Source: Mycolicibacter longobardus
Lineage (GTDB): Bacteria > Actinomycetota > Actinomycetes > Mycobacteriales > Mycobacteriaceae
DNA length: 64,000 nucleotides
Reading direction: 5' to 3'
Assembly (NCBI RefSeq): GCF_002102265.1
Contig: NZ_LQPG01000030.1
Location: forward strand, 91,774 to 155,773
Shown: positions 9,500-17,972 of the stretch, piece by piece
How positions within the stretch are numbered: position 1 is the first letter of the stretch
Layout of the letters: each line of letters starts with the position of its first letter
Program-made: the position numbers and the translations under genes
Notes under the pieces: generated by a model
Told to the model about the DNA's origin: nothing
Databases searched by the model: none
What the model saw: the letters and a program-made list of their open reading frames with translations, nothing else

Positions 9500-10321
9500 A
9501 TGTTCGGGATCGAGTGGCTGACGCCGACGCTGCTGGGCGCCGGTGCGCTGGCGGTGCTGGCGGTCGCCGAAGCCGTCGCCTTGGCGGTGTTGACACATCA
9601 GTTGCGGGTGGCGCGAGCCGAAGTCGAGGCGCTGCGGAGCCAGGTCGACACCCGCAATCTCCTGCTGAGCGGCGGGCGGGAGGCGGTCAAGACGGTGTGG
9701 CAGACTGCAAACCTGGTGCGCAAGAAGGGCTTCGGCGCGGCGGTACGCAGTTCCATCGAAGACCTCGCGGACTGGGCGGAGGTGGAACGGCCCGACCTGG
9801 CCCGCCTGACACCGGACGGCCATGTGGTGGTGCTGTTCACCGACATCGAGGAGTCCACCGCGCTCAACGAGCGGATCGGCGACCGCGCGTGGGTGAAGCT
9901 GATCGCCCGGCACGACGACATGGTGCACCGTCTGGTCGCCGAGCACTCCGGGCATGTGGTCAAGAGCCAGGGCGACGGTTTCATGATCGCGTTCGCCGAA
10001 CCCGAGCAGGCGGTGCGCTGCGCCATCGACATCCAACATTCGCTGCAGTCGGGGCGTGGCCGCAAGGCAGCGCACCCGATCCGGGTCCGGATCGGGATTC
10101 ATATGGGCCGCTCCGTGCGCCGCGGCGACGATCTGTTCGGACGCAATGTCGCGATGGCCGCACGGGTGGCCTCCGCGGCCGAGGGCGGTCAGATCCTGAT
10201 CAGCGGACCGGTGCGCGACGCCGTCAAGGACTGCGACGACATCGCCGTCGGCGCCGGGCGTGACGCCGAACTCAAGGGCTTCGCCGGCACGCACCGCCTC
10301 TACGCGGTGCAGACGGGCTAG
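9500..10321 (+). CDS. Membrane-anchored class III adenylate/guanylate cyclase
   Basis: The 273-residue protein has one N-terminal transmembrane helix (about 8-33), a linker and a C-terminal class III cyclase domain (about 108-255). Metal-binding residues Asp115 (FTDIEES) and Asp159 (GDGF) and the purine-contacting Lys155 (KSQGDG) are present. The transition-state region reads GRNVAMAAR: Arg222 is conserved, but the usual VNxAAR Asn falls on Ala218, with an Asn two residues earlier. In M. tuberculosis the syntenic cyclase Rv1120c is reported as a pseudogene (memory); here the frame is intact. Its start abuts the upstream hydrolase stop. Confidence 0.85.
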   Translation: MFGIEWLTPTLLGAGALAVLAVAEAVALAVLTHQLRVARAEVEALRSQVDTRNLLLSGGREAVKTVWQTANLVRKKGFGAAVRSSIEDLADWAEVERPDLARLTPDGHVVVLFTDIEESTALNERIGDRAWVKLIARHDDMVHRLVAEHSGHVVKSQGDGFMIAFAEPEQAVRCAIDIQHSLQSGRGRKAAHPIRVRIGIHMGRSVRRGDDLFGRNVAMAARVASAAEGGQILISGPVRDAVKDCDDIAVGAGRDAELKGFAGTHRLYAVQTG

Positions 10322-10485
10322 TCTTCGCCGCCGGCTTCGGCCAGCCGCTCATGCAGCCGGGCACGGATTTCTTCGGGCGTGTAGGCACGCCGCCGTCGCT
10401 GGTCCCGCGCCACCAGCACTCCCCCGGCGGCAACCCCGACCACACCCGCCAGGCCGATCCATTTCCAGATGCTGCGCACGATCAC
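10318..10485 (-). CDS. Small single-pass membrane protein, conserved in mycobacteria
   Basis: A short frame encodes about 55 residues from GTG at 10485 (or 53 from GTG at 10479). It has a hydrophobic segment ([20 protein letters not shown]) followed by a strongly basic stretch (RDQRRRRAY) and an acidic/basic helical tail [17 protein letters not shown]. Similar small proteins with [22 protein letters not shown] tails are, from memory, common in mycobacteria. It overlaps the cyclase stop by 4 bp (CTAG shared) and starts 5 bp from the divergent papain-fold gene. Function unknown. Confidence 0.65.
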   Translation of the reverse strand: MIVRSIWKWIGLAGVVGVAAGGVLVARDQRRRRAYTPEEIRARLHERLAEAGGED

Positions 10486-10490
10486 ACCTT

Positions 10491-11195
10491 ATGGTGCTGT
10501 TCGTGGAAGAACACACCGTTACGTTGGAACGTGCGCTGGCCGAAACCCGCACCGGCGACATCTGGCTGTTCCGTGGCCGTTCCGGTCCGGACCGCGCCAT
10601 CCAGACCCTGTCCAACGCCCCGGTGAACCACGTCGGGATGACGGTGGCCCTCGACGACCTGCCGCCGTTGATCTGGCATGCCGAGCTCGGCGACAAACTG
10701 CTCGACTTCTGGACCGGCACCAACCACCGCGGCGTGCAGCTCAACGACGCCCGCGCCGCGGTCGAGCAGTGGATGGGCCGCTACGACCAGCGCTGCTGGT
10801 TCCGCCAGCTCAGTGGAACCGTCACCCGCAGACAGGAGAACCACCTGTTGCAGGCGATCGCGCGGATGGACGGCACCGCGTTTCCCACCACGGCGCGGCT
10901 CACCGGCCGGTGGTTGCGAGGCCGGATGCCCACCCTGGCCGATTGGACCCGCGGTATCCCGTTTCTGGACCGCAAGGCCCGCGAGGTCACCCAGCGCCGC
11001 AAAGCCCGCAACAGCAGGGTCGCACTGCAGACCGCCTACTGCGCCGAGACGGTGGCCATCACCTATGAGGAGATGGGTTTGCTGTCGACGGACAAGGATT
11101 CGAACTGGTTCGACCCCGGCAAGTTCTGGAGCGGCGACATCCTGCCGTTGGCCCCCGGCTATCAGCTGGGCCGGGAGATCAGCGTGGTGTCCTGA
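10491..11195 (+). CDS. YiiX/YaeF-type permuted papain-fold (NlpC/P60-like) protein
   Basis: The 234-residue protein shows the circularly permuted papain-like pattern: GDIWLFRGRSGPDRAIQ then His47 in NHVGM near the N terminus, and Cys184 in AYCAETVA near the C terminus. This order (His before Cys) is typical of YiiX/YaeF amidases rather than standard NlpC/P60 peptidases. No signal peptide is seen, so it is probably cytoplasmic or membrane-associated. The ATG at 10491 is followed closely by GTG codons; the divergent small membrane protein starts only 5 bp away. Family assignment is by motif only. Confidence 0.65.
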   Translation: MVLFVEEHTVTLERALAETRTGDIWLFRGRSGPDRAIQTLSNAPVNHVGMTVALDDLPPLIWHAELGDKLLDFWTGTNHRGVQLNDARAAVEQWMGRYDQRCWFRQLSGTVTRRQENHLLQAIARMDGTAFPTTARLTGRWLRGRMPTLADWTRGIPFLDRKAREVTQRRKARNSRVALQTAYCAETVAITYEEMGLLSTDKDSNWFDPGKFWSGDILPLAPGYQLGREISVVS

Positions 11196-11197
11196 TT

Positions 11198-11250
11198 GCG
11201 ATTTCGGCGCGGTTCTGCCCGCCCAGCGGGCAGGATCGCGCCGAAATCGC
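11198..11250. terminator. Long bidirectional hairpin terminator
   Basis: A perfect 14-bp inverted repeat (GCGATTTCGGCGCG at 11198-11211 against 11237-11250) encloses a second 8-bp stem (CTGCCCGC at 11215-11222 against 11226-11233). It fills the gap between two convergent genes. There is no U tract, as is usual in mycobacteria. Confidence 0.8.
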
Positions 11251-11251
11251 C

Positions 11252-11575
11252 TCAGTCGACCGTCAGCTCCCCCATCAGCGACCAGTCCGTCGCGTCGAGC
11301 TGTTGGCTGATGATCTTCGGCGTCGACACCAGCGCCTGCGGCATCTCGGCCATGGCCTTGCCGAAGTGGTCGCTGTTGACATGCGCACTGCCGGCCTCGC
11401 CGTCACGGAACGCTTCGACCAGCACGTACTCGCATGGGTCGTCCAGGCTGCGCGACCACTCGAACCACAGGTTGCCCGGTTCGGCACGGGTGGCCTCGGT
11501 GAACTCCGCCACCAGCTGCGGCCAGCGCTCCGCCCACTCCGGTTTGGTCTGGAACTTGACCACGATGAAGATCAC
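11252..11575 (-). CDS. Antibiotic biosynthesis monooxygenase (ABM) domain protein
   Basis: This 107-residue single-domain protein has the dimeric alpha/beta-barrel ABM pattern: an N-terminal beta strand MIFIVVKF, then EPGNLWFEWSRSLDDP and YVLVEAF, followed by HVNSDHFGKAM with a conserved His. Relatives such as YgiN act on quinones or are haem-degrading or detoxifying enzymes. Position between the YiiX-like and Ddn-like genes matches Rv1117 in M. tuberculosis (memory). Specific substrate not predictable. Confidence 0.8.
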   Translation of the reverse strand: MIFIVVKFQTKPEWAERWPQLVAEFTEATRAEPGNLWFEWSRSLDDPCEYVLVEAFRDGEAGSAHVNSDHFGKAMAEMPQALVSTPKIISQQLDATDWSLMGELTVD

Positions 11576-11658
11576 CGCTGCTCCTTATTGATGTGCTGGC
11601 ACTGTGACTAACGAGGATCGGCTGACAGCGCGCCCGGGGCCGACCAGAATTGGTCTAC

Positions 11659-12051
11659 ATGTCCAAGACGCCACTGCGCAAGCGAGACGTGATCGATTTC
11701 TTCCAGCGCCATATCGCCAACCCGATCACCCGGCGCCTGCCAACCCAGGTGCTGTTGGAGACCACCGGCCGAGTCAGCGGGCAGCCCCGCCGCACCCCGA
11801 TCGGCGGCCGACGCGACGGCGATCAGTTCTGGCTGGTCTCCGAGCACGGCCAGACGGCCAACTATATCCGTAATATCAAGGCCGACAACGCCGTTCGGGT
11901 TCGTATCCGCGGCCGCTGGCACAGCGGAACCGCACACCTGCTGCCCGACGACGACGCGCGGGCGCGACTCGCGACATTGCCGCGCTTCAACAGCAGCCTG
12001 GTCCGGACGTTCGGCACCGATCTGTTGACCGTGCGGATCGACCTGGCCTGA
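11659..12051 (+). CDS. F420H2-dependent nitroreductase family (Ddn-like)
   Basis: The 130-residue protein has the deazaflavin (F420)-dependent nitroreductase pattern: LLETTGRVSGQPRRTPI, then FWLVSEHG and NYIRNIKADNAVRVRIRGRW. These are the cofactor-binding strands of Ddn/FGD-type split-barrel enzymes. The ATG at 11659 is chosen over a TTG three codons upstream. Such proteins reduce quinones or activated double bonds using F420H2; a specific substrate cannot be given. It converges with the OsmC gene. Confidence 0.85.
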   Translation: MSKTPLRKRDVIDFFQRHIANPITRRLPTQVLLETTGRVSGQPRRTPIGGRRDGDQFWLVSEHGQTANYIRNIKADNAVRVRIRGRWHSGTAHLLPDDDARARLATLPRFNSSLVRTFGTDLLTVRIDLA

Positions 12052-12057
12052 TCTCGG

Positions 12058-12570
12058 CTACCCGATCTCCAGGGTGCTGCGCACCGGTGTGACGTTGGTG
12101 GTCAAATCCAGTACCGGGCAGTGCTTTTCGACCACTTGATGCAATTCCCGGTACCGTTCTTCGGTCTCCGGGCCGGTGACCGTGACGACCACCCGCACCT
12201 CACTGAAGCCAGGGCGAACCGAGTCGTCCAGGCCGAAGAACCCGCGCACGTCCAGATCCCCCTCGGCGCGGCCGGTGATCTCGTCAACCGCGATGCCGAG
12301 CTTCTCGGCCCAGTACCGCCACGTGACGATCTGGCAGGACAGCAGCGATCCCAGGTAGTACTCGACCGGGTTGGGCGCGGTGTTCTCACCGCCGAGCGTT
12401 GGCGGTTCGTCGACTTCGACGCTGTACTGGCCCAGAGTGATCGTGCTGGCGACCGCGTCGTGGGCGACGGCCGAAGCCCGGAAGACCACTTGGGAGCCGG
12501 CCGGGTCGGCGGCAGCCGGGTCACTGGTGGCCGCGACGACGGCAGCCAGGCGGGTTGTCGAGGAGGTCAT
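12058..12570 (-). CDS. OsmC family peroxiredoxin-like protein
   Basis: The 170-residue protein carries both redox cysteines of the OsmC/Ohr fold: Cys79 in SLLSCQ and Cys151 in KHCPVLD. OsmC/Ohr proteins reduce organic hydroperoxides as dimers. The ATG at 12570 is preceded by sequence compatible with a Shine-Dalgarno element, and longer upstream extensions look non-coding. The usual Ohr/OsmC regulator is not adjacent. Confidence 0.85.
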   Translation of the reverse strand: MTSSTTRLAAVVAATSDPAAADPAGSQVVFRASAVAHDAVASTITLGQYSVEVDEPPTLGGENTAPNPVEYYLGSLLSCQIVTWRYWAEKLGIAVDEITGRAEGDLDVRGFFGLDDSVRPGFSEVRVVVTVTGPETEERYRELHQVVEKHCPVLDLTTNVTPVRSTLEIG

Positions 12571-12673
12571 GGCGGCCAAGAGTAGTGACTCGCCCCCACC
12601 GGTTTGCAAGTGCCGACAGCCAGTCCGCCGGATCGAATACCATTTGCCACCGCCAGGGGCTAGCCTGAGCGAC

Positions 12674-13024
12674 GTGGAGGTACTACGGCACGTAATAGTT
12701 CTGCTGCACATCGTCGGGTTCGCAGTCACGTTTGGGGCCCTGACCACCGAAGCTGCGGCTCGGCGCTTTCAACTCACCCCGCTGATGGACTACGGCGTGG
12801 CACTGTCCTTGGCGACCGGCCTTGCACTGGCGGCACCCTGGCCGGCCGGGGTGGTGCTCAACTACCCCAAGATTGGAATCAAGCTGGTTCTTCTGATCGC
12901 CCTGGGCGCCGTGCTGGGGATCGGCCGGGCCAGGCAGCGCCGTTCCGGGGCTGCGCCCCGACCGCTGTTCTACGCCGCCGGGGCGTTGGCCCTGACCGCC
13001 GCGGGGCTCGCCGTCATCTGGTAG
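12674..13024 (+). CDS. Small integral membrane protein of unknown function
   Basis: From GTG 12674 the frame encodes about 116 residues with three hydrophobic segments: VIVLLHIVGFAVTFGAL, the stretch around VALSLATGLALAAPW, and IGIKLVLLIALGAVLG, plus a C-terminal fourth (LFYAAGALALTAAGLAVIW). The HIVGF-AVTFGALTTEAA start resembles Fe-S/haem-containing membrane DUF proteins but no family is firmly recognised. It is followed after 16 bp by an alpha/beta hydrolase and may be co-transcribed with it. Confidence 0.65.
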   Translation: MEVLRHVIVLLHIVGFAVTFGALTTEAAARRFQLTPLMDYGVALSLATGLALAAPWPAGVVLNYPKIGIKLVLLIALGAVLGIGRARQRRSGAAPRPLFYAAGALALTAAGLAVIW

Positions 13025-13040
13025 CTGGGTCGGGGATCCG

Positions 13041-13826
13041 GTGCTTGAGGTTATCGACAAGGGCCGGAGCACACCCGAGCACGGAGTTCCCCTCTTATTC
13101 GTTCACGGCGGCTGCCATGCGGCGTGGTGTTGGGATGTGCACTTCCTCGATTACTTTGCCGGGCACGGCTTCCGGGCCGTAGCCGTGAGCTGGCGCGGCC
13201 ACGGCGGCAGTTCCCTGTCGAAGCCGCTGGCGAAGTGTTCCATGGGCGACTATCTGGAAGATGTCTGTTCGGTGGCCGACCGCCTGGATCCACGGCCGGT
13301 GCTGATCGGACACTCCGCGGGCGGCTTTCTGGTGCAGAAGTACCTCGAGCAACGCAGCGCGCCCGCCGGGGTGCTGCTGGCGTCGACGCCGCCGCGGGGA
13401 ATCCTGCGTGCCTCGATGCGGATATGGGTGAGCCATCCGTGGGCCGCGATGCGGGCCAACACGATCGGCCAGTCGCACGAGATGTTCAACACCCCGCGCT
13501 TAGCCCGTGAACATCTGTTCAGCCCGCACACCCCCGACGACATCGTCGAATCGTGCGCTGCCCGCGTGGAGCCGGACAGCATGCGCGCCGTGTTCCTCAA
13601 TCAACTGTTCAATCTGCCTGATCCGAAACGGATTACGACGCCACTTCTGGTCCTGGGCGCCGAAGATGACGGCATGATCAGCGCCGGCGAGATCCGCGCG
13701 ACCGCACGCGCCTACGGCACCGAGGCTGAGCTGTTTGCCCGGATGGGGCACAACATGATGGTGGAACCGGGCTGGCGCGACGTGGCCGAGCGGATCCGCC
13801 GATGGCTCAGCAGTAAGGGTCTCTGA
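13041..13826 (+). CDS. Alpha/beta hydrolase
   Basis: The 261-residue alpha/beta hydrolase, with a GTG start, has LFVHGGCH for the oxyanion hole, nucleophile Ser92 in GHSAGG, an acid in GAEDDGM and catalytic His237 in RMGHNMM. No lid-domain signature points to a particular substrate. It lies just before the regulon starting at 13.9 kb, and the operator at 13871 lies downstream of its stop, so it is probably not part of that regulon. Confidence 0.8.
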   Translation: MLEVIDKGRSTPEHGVPLLFVHGGCHAAWCWDVHFLDYFAGHGFRAVAVSWRGHGGSSLSKPLAKCSMGDYLEDVCSVADRLDPRPVLIGHSAGGFLVQKYLEQRSAPAGVLLASTPPRGILRASMRIWVSHPWAAMRANTIGQSHEMFNTPRLAREHLFSPHTPDDIVESCAARVEPDSMRAVFLNQLFNLPDPKRITTPLLVLGAEDDGMISAGEIRATARAYGTEAELFARMGHNMMVEPGWRDVAERIRRWLSSKGL

Positions 13827-13870
13827 CGTCGGTAGTTGACCTTGGCCGATCGGTTCACCCCGACTATTGC

Positions 13871-13884
13871 ACCAAATACTTGTT
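13871..13884. promoter_or_regulatory. Operator site 1 of the cluster (ACCAAATACTTGTT)
   Basis: A 14-bp near-palindrome, 107 bp before the amidohydrolase start, that recurs with small changes at 17919, 23674, 24669 and 26408, always in front of a transcription unit of the 13.9-27.9 kb cluster. The likely ligand is the tandem TetR protein encoded at 26589-27875. Confidence 0.65.
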
Positions 13885-13990
13885 CCGGTCTATTGTCGGA
13901 GATGCCCGCCCGCGCGTGCACCCACCGCTGGACACTCCGGCGACGAGGACGCGGGACGTACCGATGACGTCGAGTCACGAGGAGCCCGGC

Positions 13991-15271
13991 ATGGACATGA
14001 ACGACTTCGTTCTGGTGTCGGTGGACGACCACATGGTCGAGCCACCGGACATGTACGACAACCACATTCCCGAGAAGTATCGCGACCTCACCCCCAAGCT
14101 GATCGAGCGCGAGGACGGTACGAACGCCTGGGATTTCGAGGGGCAGGAAGCCACCAATGTCGGACTCAACGCGGTCGCCGGCCGTCCCCCGGACGAGTAC
14201 GGCGCGGAGCCCACTAAGCTCTCCGAAATTCGCGAAGGCTGCTACGACATCCATGAGCGCATCCGCGACATGAACGCCAACGGCGTCGCCGCCGCACTGT
14301 GTTTTCCGTCCTATCCCCAGTTCTGCGGCCAGTACTTCGCACGCGCCAAAGACAAAGACCTGGGGCTGGCCGTCCTGCGCGCCTACAACGACTGGAGCAT
14401 CGATGAGTGGTGCGGCACCTACCCGGGCCGCATGATTCCCCAGGCGCTGCCGCCTATCTGGGATCCCGAACTGATGGCGGACGAGGTGCGCCGAGTTGCC
14501 AAGAAGGGCTGTCACGCAATCTCATTCTCGGAGAACCCGACCAAGCTCAATTATCCGTCGCTGCACGACCCCCATTGGGATCCCTTCTGGACCGCATGCA
14601 GCGATGAAGGCACCATCGTCAACCTGCACATCGGCTCGTCGTCGAGCGTGGTCATCACCTCGATCGACGCGCCGGTGGACACGATGATCACCCTGCAGCC
14701 CATGAGTATCGTGCAGGCCGCCGCCGATCTCATCTGGTCGCCCATGCTGCGCAAGTTCCCCGATCTCAAGTTCGCGCTGTCCGAGGGCGGCATCGGGTGG
14801 GTGCCCTACTTCCTGGAACGCATCGACCGCACCTACAAGATGCACCGGGCCTGGACGCACCAGGATTTCGGCGACAAACTGCCCAGCGAGGTGTTCCTCG
14901 ACCGGATTGGACTGTGTTTCATCGACGACGAGTTCGGCGTGGAGAACCGGCACAAGCTCAATCTCGACATGGTGATGTGGGAGTGCGACTACCCGCATTC
15001 CGACTCCACCTGGCCGCTGTCTCCAGAGACTCTCGCAATCTACTTCGACGGCGTCCCGGATGCCGAGATCGACAAGATCACCCACTTGAATGCCATGCGG
15101 CTGTACAACTTCGACATGTTCAAGCACATACCGCGTGAGCAGCTCACGGTGGGCGCGCTGCGTGCGCAGGCCACCGACGTCGATCTCGGCTACCGGTCCT
15201 CGGAGCGGCTGAAGAAGACCGGCACCGACACCATCACGGTGCTCGATCTGGCCGCCAAACTGCCGACCTAG
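13991..15271 (+). CDS. Amidohydrolase family 2 metal-dependent hydrolase/decarboxylase
   Basis: The 426-residue TIM-barrel protein resembles ACMSD/amidohydrolase-2 enzymes. The metal-binding DxH motif is VDDHMVEPPDMY (Asp12, His14); His213 (NLHIGS), Glu265 (LSEGGIGW) and Asp333 (WECDYPHSD) supply the remaining active-site positions. The start at ATG 13991 is chosen because AGGAG lies 8 bp upstream and relatives begin close to the VSVDDH motif; ATG 13964 is an alternative. Family chemistry includes non-oxidative decarboxylation and C-C or C-N hydrolysis. First gene on the plus strand of the catabolic cluster; its stop shares CTAG with the convergent thiolase-like gene. Confidence 0.85.
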   Translation: MDMNDFVLVSVDDHMVEPPDMYDNHIPEKYRDLTPKLIEREDGTNAWDFEGQEATNVGLNAVAGRPPDEYGAEPTKLSEIREGCYDIHERIRDMNANGVAAALCFPSYPQFCGQYFARAKDKDLGLAVLRAYNDWSIDEWCGTYPGRMIPQALPPIWDPELMADEVRRVAKKGCHAISFSENPTKLNYPSLHDPHWDPFWTACSDEGTIVNLHIGSSSSVVITSIDAPVDTMITLQPMSIVQAAADLIWSPMLRKFPDLKFALSEGGIGWVPYFLERIDRTYKMHRAWTHQDFGDKLPSEVFLDRIGLCFIDDEFGVENRHKLNLDMVMWECDYPHSDSTWPLSPETLAIYFDGVPDAEIDKITHLNAMRLYNFDMFKHIPREQLTVGALRAQATDVDLGYRSSERLKKTGTDTITVLDLAAKLPT

Positions 15272-16467
15272 CGCGAACTCAACAGCAGCGAACCCGCGAT
15301 TGGGCCGCCACCGACTCCGACCGCGACCACCTCCGGTGTCTTCGGGACCTGGCGATCACCGCCTTCCTCCCAGAGCTGGACGCAGGCCTCGTGCAGAAAG
15401 CCCATGCCGTGCAGCCGTCCTCCGGACAGTTGCCCGCCGCTGGTGTTCAGCGGCAGCGGGCCGTCCGGCGCGATCGCCGCTCCCCCTTCGATGAACTGAC
15501 CGGCCTTTCCAGGCCCGCAGAACCCGAGAGCTTCCAACCACATGATCGTCAGGAAGCTGAAACCGTCGTAGAGCTGCGCCATGTCAACGTCGCCGACGGT
15601 GAGCGCCGTGTTGTCCCACAGGCTGGCCGCGGAGTCGTGCGCCGCCATGGTGGTGATGGAACCGCGCTGCTCCCAGGTCGCGCGCTCGTAGCAGGCCGGC
15701 CCGACGGATTCCACGGTCAGCGGGTGGCGCGGCAATCCCTTGGCCGCCGCCCGGTTCGAGACGATCACGGCCGTCGCACCGTCACACGGCACATCGCAGT
15801 CGTAGAGGCACAGCGGCTCGGAGATCATTCGTGCCGTGAGGTAGCCGTCCAGCGAGAGCGGATCCCGGTATACCGCATCAGGATTGCGCCCGGCGTTGGC
15901 ACGCGCGTTGAGTGCGATCGCCGCCAGCTGGGTCCTGGTCATTCCGTAGTCGTGCATGTAGCGCATCGCGGGCATCGCCAGCCAATTCACCGCCGACACC
16001 GCGCCGTAGGGAGCCAACGCCGCGATCTGAGGTGGCAGCGCGCCCCCGGCACCGAGCACAGTCGACGCCCTGCCGCCGCCGGCCTGCTGGGCGGCGGTGG
16101 ACTCCCACACCGACCGGAACACGATGACGTGGTTGGCCAGCCCGAGGGTCACCGCCATGCACGCCTCGATGACGGGCCCGATCTGACCGGCGGTCTCGAG
16201 CCCGGACATGAACCAACGGGAGCGAAGCCCCAACGCATTGCGGACATCGGTGACGTCCGCACCCGAGAAGCCGGCCATGGCGCCACCTGCGGCACCGGGG
16301 TAACTGGCGATTCCGTCGATGTCGTCGTAGGACAAGCCGGCGTGGGACACCGCGCGGTCCACTGCCTCAAGCGTGAGATCGAGGCCGGTGCGCCCCAGCC
16401 GGCGACCCACCGCCGACTTGCCCGCTCCGGTGAGCACTGCCTTCCCGTCGAACGGTCCACCCCTCAC
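15268..16467 (-). CDS. Thiolase-fold lipid-transfer protein (Ltp/SCP2-type)
   Basis: The 399-residue protein belongs to the non-decarboxylating thiolase superfamily, in the actinobacterial lipid-transfer protein branch (like Ltp2/ChsH partners). Visible blocks are GLSYDDIDGI, AQLYDGFSFLTIMWLEALGF and NTSGGQLSGGRLHGMGF near the C terminus. Characterised relatives with a DUF35 partner perform retro-aldol or thiolytic C-C cleavage on CoA thioesters, for example of steroid side chains. Translation starts at GTG 16467, overlapping the DUF35 gene by 4 bp (GTGA), so the two are surely coupled. The specific acyl-CoA substrate is unknown. Confidence 0.85.
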   Translation of the reverse strand: MRGGPFDGKAVLTGAGKSAVGRRLGRTGLDLTLEAVDRAVSHAGLSYDDIDGIASYPGAAGGAMAGFSGADVTDVRNALGLRSRWFMSGLETAGQIGPVIEACMAVTLGLANHVIVFRSVWESTAAQQAGGGRASTVLGAGGALPPQIAALAPYGAVSAVNWLAMPAMRYMHDYGMTRTQLAAIALNARANAGRNPDAVYRDPLSLDGYLTARMISEPLCLYDCDVPCDGATAVIVSNRAAAKGLPRHPLTVESVGPACYERATWEQRGSITTMAAHDSAASLWDNTALTVGDVDMAQLYDGFSFLTIMWLEALGFCGPGKAGQFIEGGAAIAPDGPLPLNTSGGQLSGGRLHGMGFLHEACVQLWEEGGDRQVPKTPEVVAVGVGGGPIAGSLLLSSR

Positions 16468-16925
16468 GGCGCCGCCTCCGCCGGACGGAACAGCGGCACC
16501 CACACCGTCTCCTCGCCCCCCAGCGGCGTCCACTCTTCGAAGCACACCTCGACCGGCATGCCGATCTGCGCAGCCACGCCTGTGTCTCCGATGGAAACGC
16601 CGACGAGATTGGAGATCAGCCGCACATCCGGTTCGTCGGCCAGCTCGACCATCACGACGATGTAGGGCGGGTCGAAGCCGGGTATCCACGCCTGCCGGTT
16701 GACGGTGAACGCCGCGATCCGGCCCTTGCCGGAGACCGCCTCGGGTGCCACGTCGCGGCTCCGGCAGCGCCAGCACACCGGGGCGGGCGGGTGGAAGAAG
16801 CGGGCACACGTGTGGCACCGCATGATCAGTAGCTCGCCGGATCTGCCCCCGGTCCAGAATGCTTCCGATCCCGGTGCGGGCGGCGCGACCAGTCGGAACG
16901 GCGGCCGCTCGTACGTACCGGTCAC
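16464..16925 (-). CDS. DUF35 zinc-ribbon/OB-fold partner of the thiolase-like protein
   Basis: The 153-residue protein has a rubredoxin-like zinc ribbon (Cys37, Cys40, Cys51, Cys54) followed by an OB-fold (GKGRIAAFTV to the C terminus). DUF35 proteins form complexes with thiolase-like lipid-transfer proteins or MaoC hydratases and contribute to CoA-ester binding. The 4-bp overlap with the downstream thiolase-like gene and the 18-bp gap to the upstream SDR suggest a three-gene operon (SDR, DUF35, Ltp) running from operator site 2. Confidence 0.88.
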   Translation of the reverse strand: MTGTYERPPFRLVAPPAPGSEAFWTGGRSGELLIMRCHTCARFFHPPAPVCWRCRSRDVAPEAVSGKGRIAAFTVNRQAWIPGFDPPYIVVMVELADEPDVRLISNLVGVSIGDTGVAAQIGMPVEVCFEEWTPLGGEETVWVPLFRPAEAAP

Positions 16926-16943
16926 GAGGCCGGCCGGTTCCGT

Positions 16944-17825
16944 CTAACCGCCCGGACCATTGGGCCATTTGAGCAGCGAGCCACCGTCGACGCGGATCTG
17001 CTGTCCGGTGATGTAGCGACTCTCGTCGCTGGCGAGGAACACCCCGAGGTTGGCGATGTCCACCGGCTCCACGTAGGGAATCGGCATGGCCTGGAAGAGG
17101 GTGAACAGCGGCTCGGCGTCTTCGCGGGTGGCCTGTTTGCCCTGTTGCGTCAGGTCCGGGCGGAACATGCTGTACATCCCGTCGTTCTGAAGCAGGTGGG
17201 TGTTGCAGTTGGTGGGGTGAATGGCGTTGACCCGAATCATCCGCGGCGCCAGGTGCATACACATCTCTTCGACATATTCGATGATGGTTCGCTTGCTCCA
17301 TCCGTACCCGCGCCCTCCGGGTCCCATGTTCGGGTTGTCGGTGGTGCCGCGGATCATGCCCGCCGTCGAGCCGGTGACGATGATCGACGAGCCGTCTGGC
17401 AGGTGGGGAATGGTGACGGCCAGGGTGTTCATCACGCCGAGCAGGTCCACGTCGCTGGCATCGACAAAGGCCATGGCGTCGTGCGGGCGGCCCATGGACA
17501 TCGGCAGGATGCCCGCGTTGGCCACGACGATGTCGATCTTGCCGAGGTCGGCCACCCCGGCTTCGACCGCATCGCGCAACTCGTTGCGTTCCCGGACGTC
17601 GGCTATTCGCGCGACCACTCGACGGCCCAGTTCCTTGACCGCCCGCTCCGTTTCGGTGAGGTCGTCGGGTGTGGCAAGTGGATAGGGGTTGGATTCGATC
17701 TGCCGGCAGATGTCGACCGCGATGATGTCGGCGCCCTCTTTGGCCATCGCGACGGCATGAGCGCGGCCCTGCCCGCGCGCCGCACCCGTGATGAAGGCGA
17801 CCTTGCCGTCCAGCCTTCCCGCCAT
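16944..17825 (-). CDS. Mycofactocin-coupled SDR family oxidoreductase
   Basis: The 293-residue short-chain dehydrogenase has the cofactor motif TGAARGQG (13-20), the AVDICRQIESNPY insertion after the second strand that marks mycofactocin-coupled SDRs, Ser153 and the YxxxK pair Tyr174/Lys178. Members hold NAD(H) tightly and pass electrons to the peptide-derived cofactor mycofactocin, typically during alcohol oxidation. The start at ATG 17825 has a strong GGAGGG upstream. First gene of the operon with DUF35 and the thiolase-like gene, behind operator site 2. The mycofactocin biosynthesis genes are not in this window. Confidence 0.88.
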   Translation of the reverse strand: MAGRLDGKVAFITGAARGQGRAHAVAMAKEGADIIAVDICRQIESNPYPLATPDDLTETERAVKELGRRVVARIADVRERNELRDAVEAGVADLGKIDIVVANAGILPMSMGRPHDAMAFVDASDVDLLGVMNTLAVTIPHLPDGSSIIVTGSTAGMIRGTTDNPNMGPGGRGYGWSKRTIIEYVEEMCMHLAPRMIRVNAIHPTNCNTHLLQNDGMYSMFRPDLTQQGKQATREDAEPLFTLFQAMPIPYVEPVDIANLGVFLASDESRYITGQQIRVDGGSLLKWPNGPGG

Positions 17826-17918
17826 ACAACCCTCCAGAGTTAAAAGCATTGTCCGCGAATGCCGTAGCGAACCTTGTGTCGAAGCTAAGACCTCTTCTTT
17901 TGCGAGTCAATAGCTTGG

Positions 17919-17932
17919 GACAAATATTTGGT
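17919..17932. promoter_or_regulatory. Operator site 2 of the cluster
   Basis: On the minus strand it reads ACCAAATATTTGTC; the core CAAATATTTG (17921-17930) is a perfect palindrome. It lies about 95 bp upstream of the mycofactocin-coupled SDR start, in the 147-bp gap behind the second SDR gene. Confidence 0.7.
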
Positions 17933-17972
17933 TATCCAGTGGTCTTGGTTGATGAAGCGCCTCCCCCCGTGG

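Noticed and set aside
8464..10294. Open frames of about 600 codons on both strands over the hydrolase and cyclase genes
   Set aside because: Arg/Pro- or Asp/Gln/His-rich shadows of genes with intact catalytic motifs.
15268..17910. A continuous 880-codon minus-strand frame
   Set aside because: It is the thiolase-like gene plus chance open frame through DUF35 and SDR genes; the true start is the GTG at 16467.
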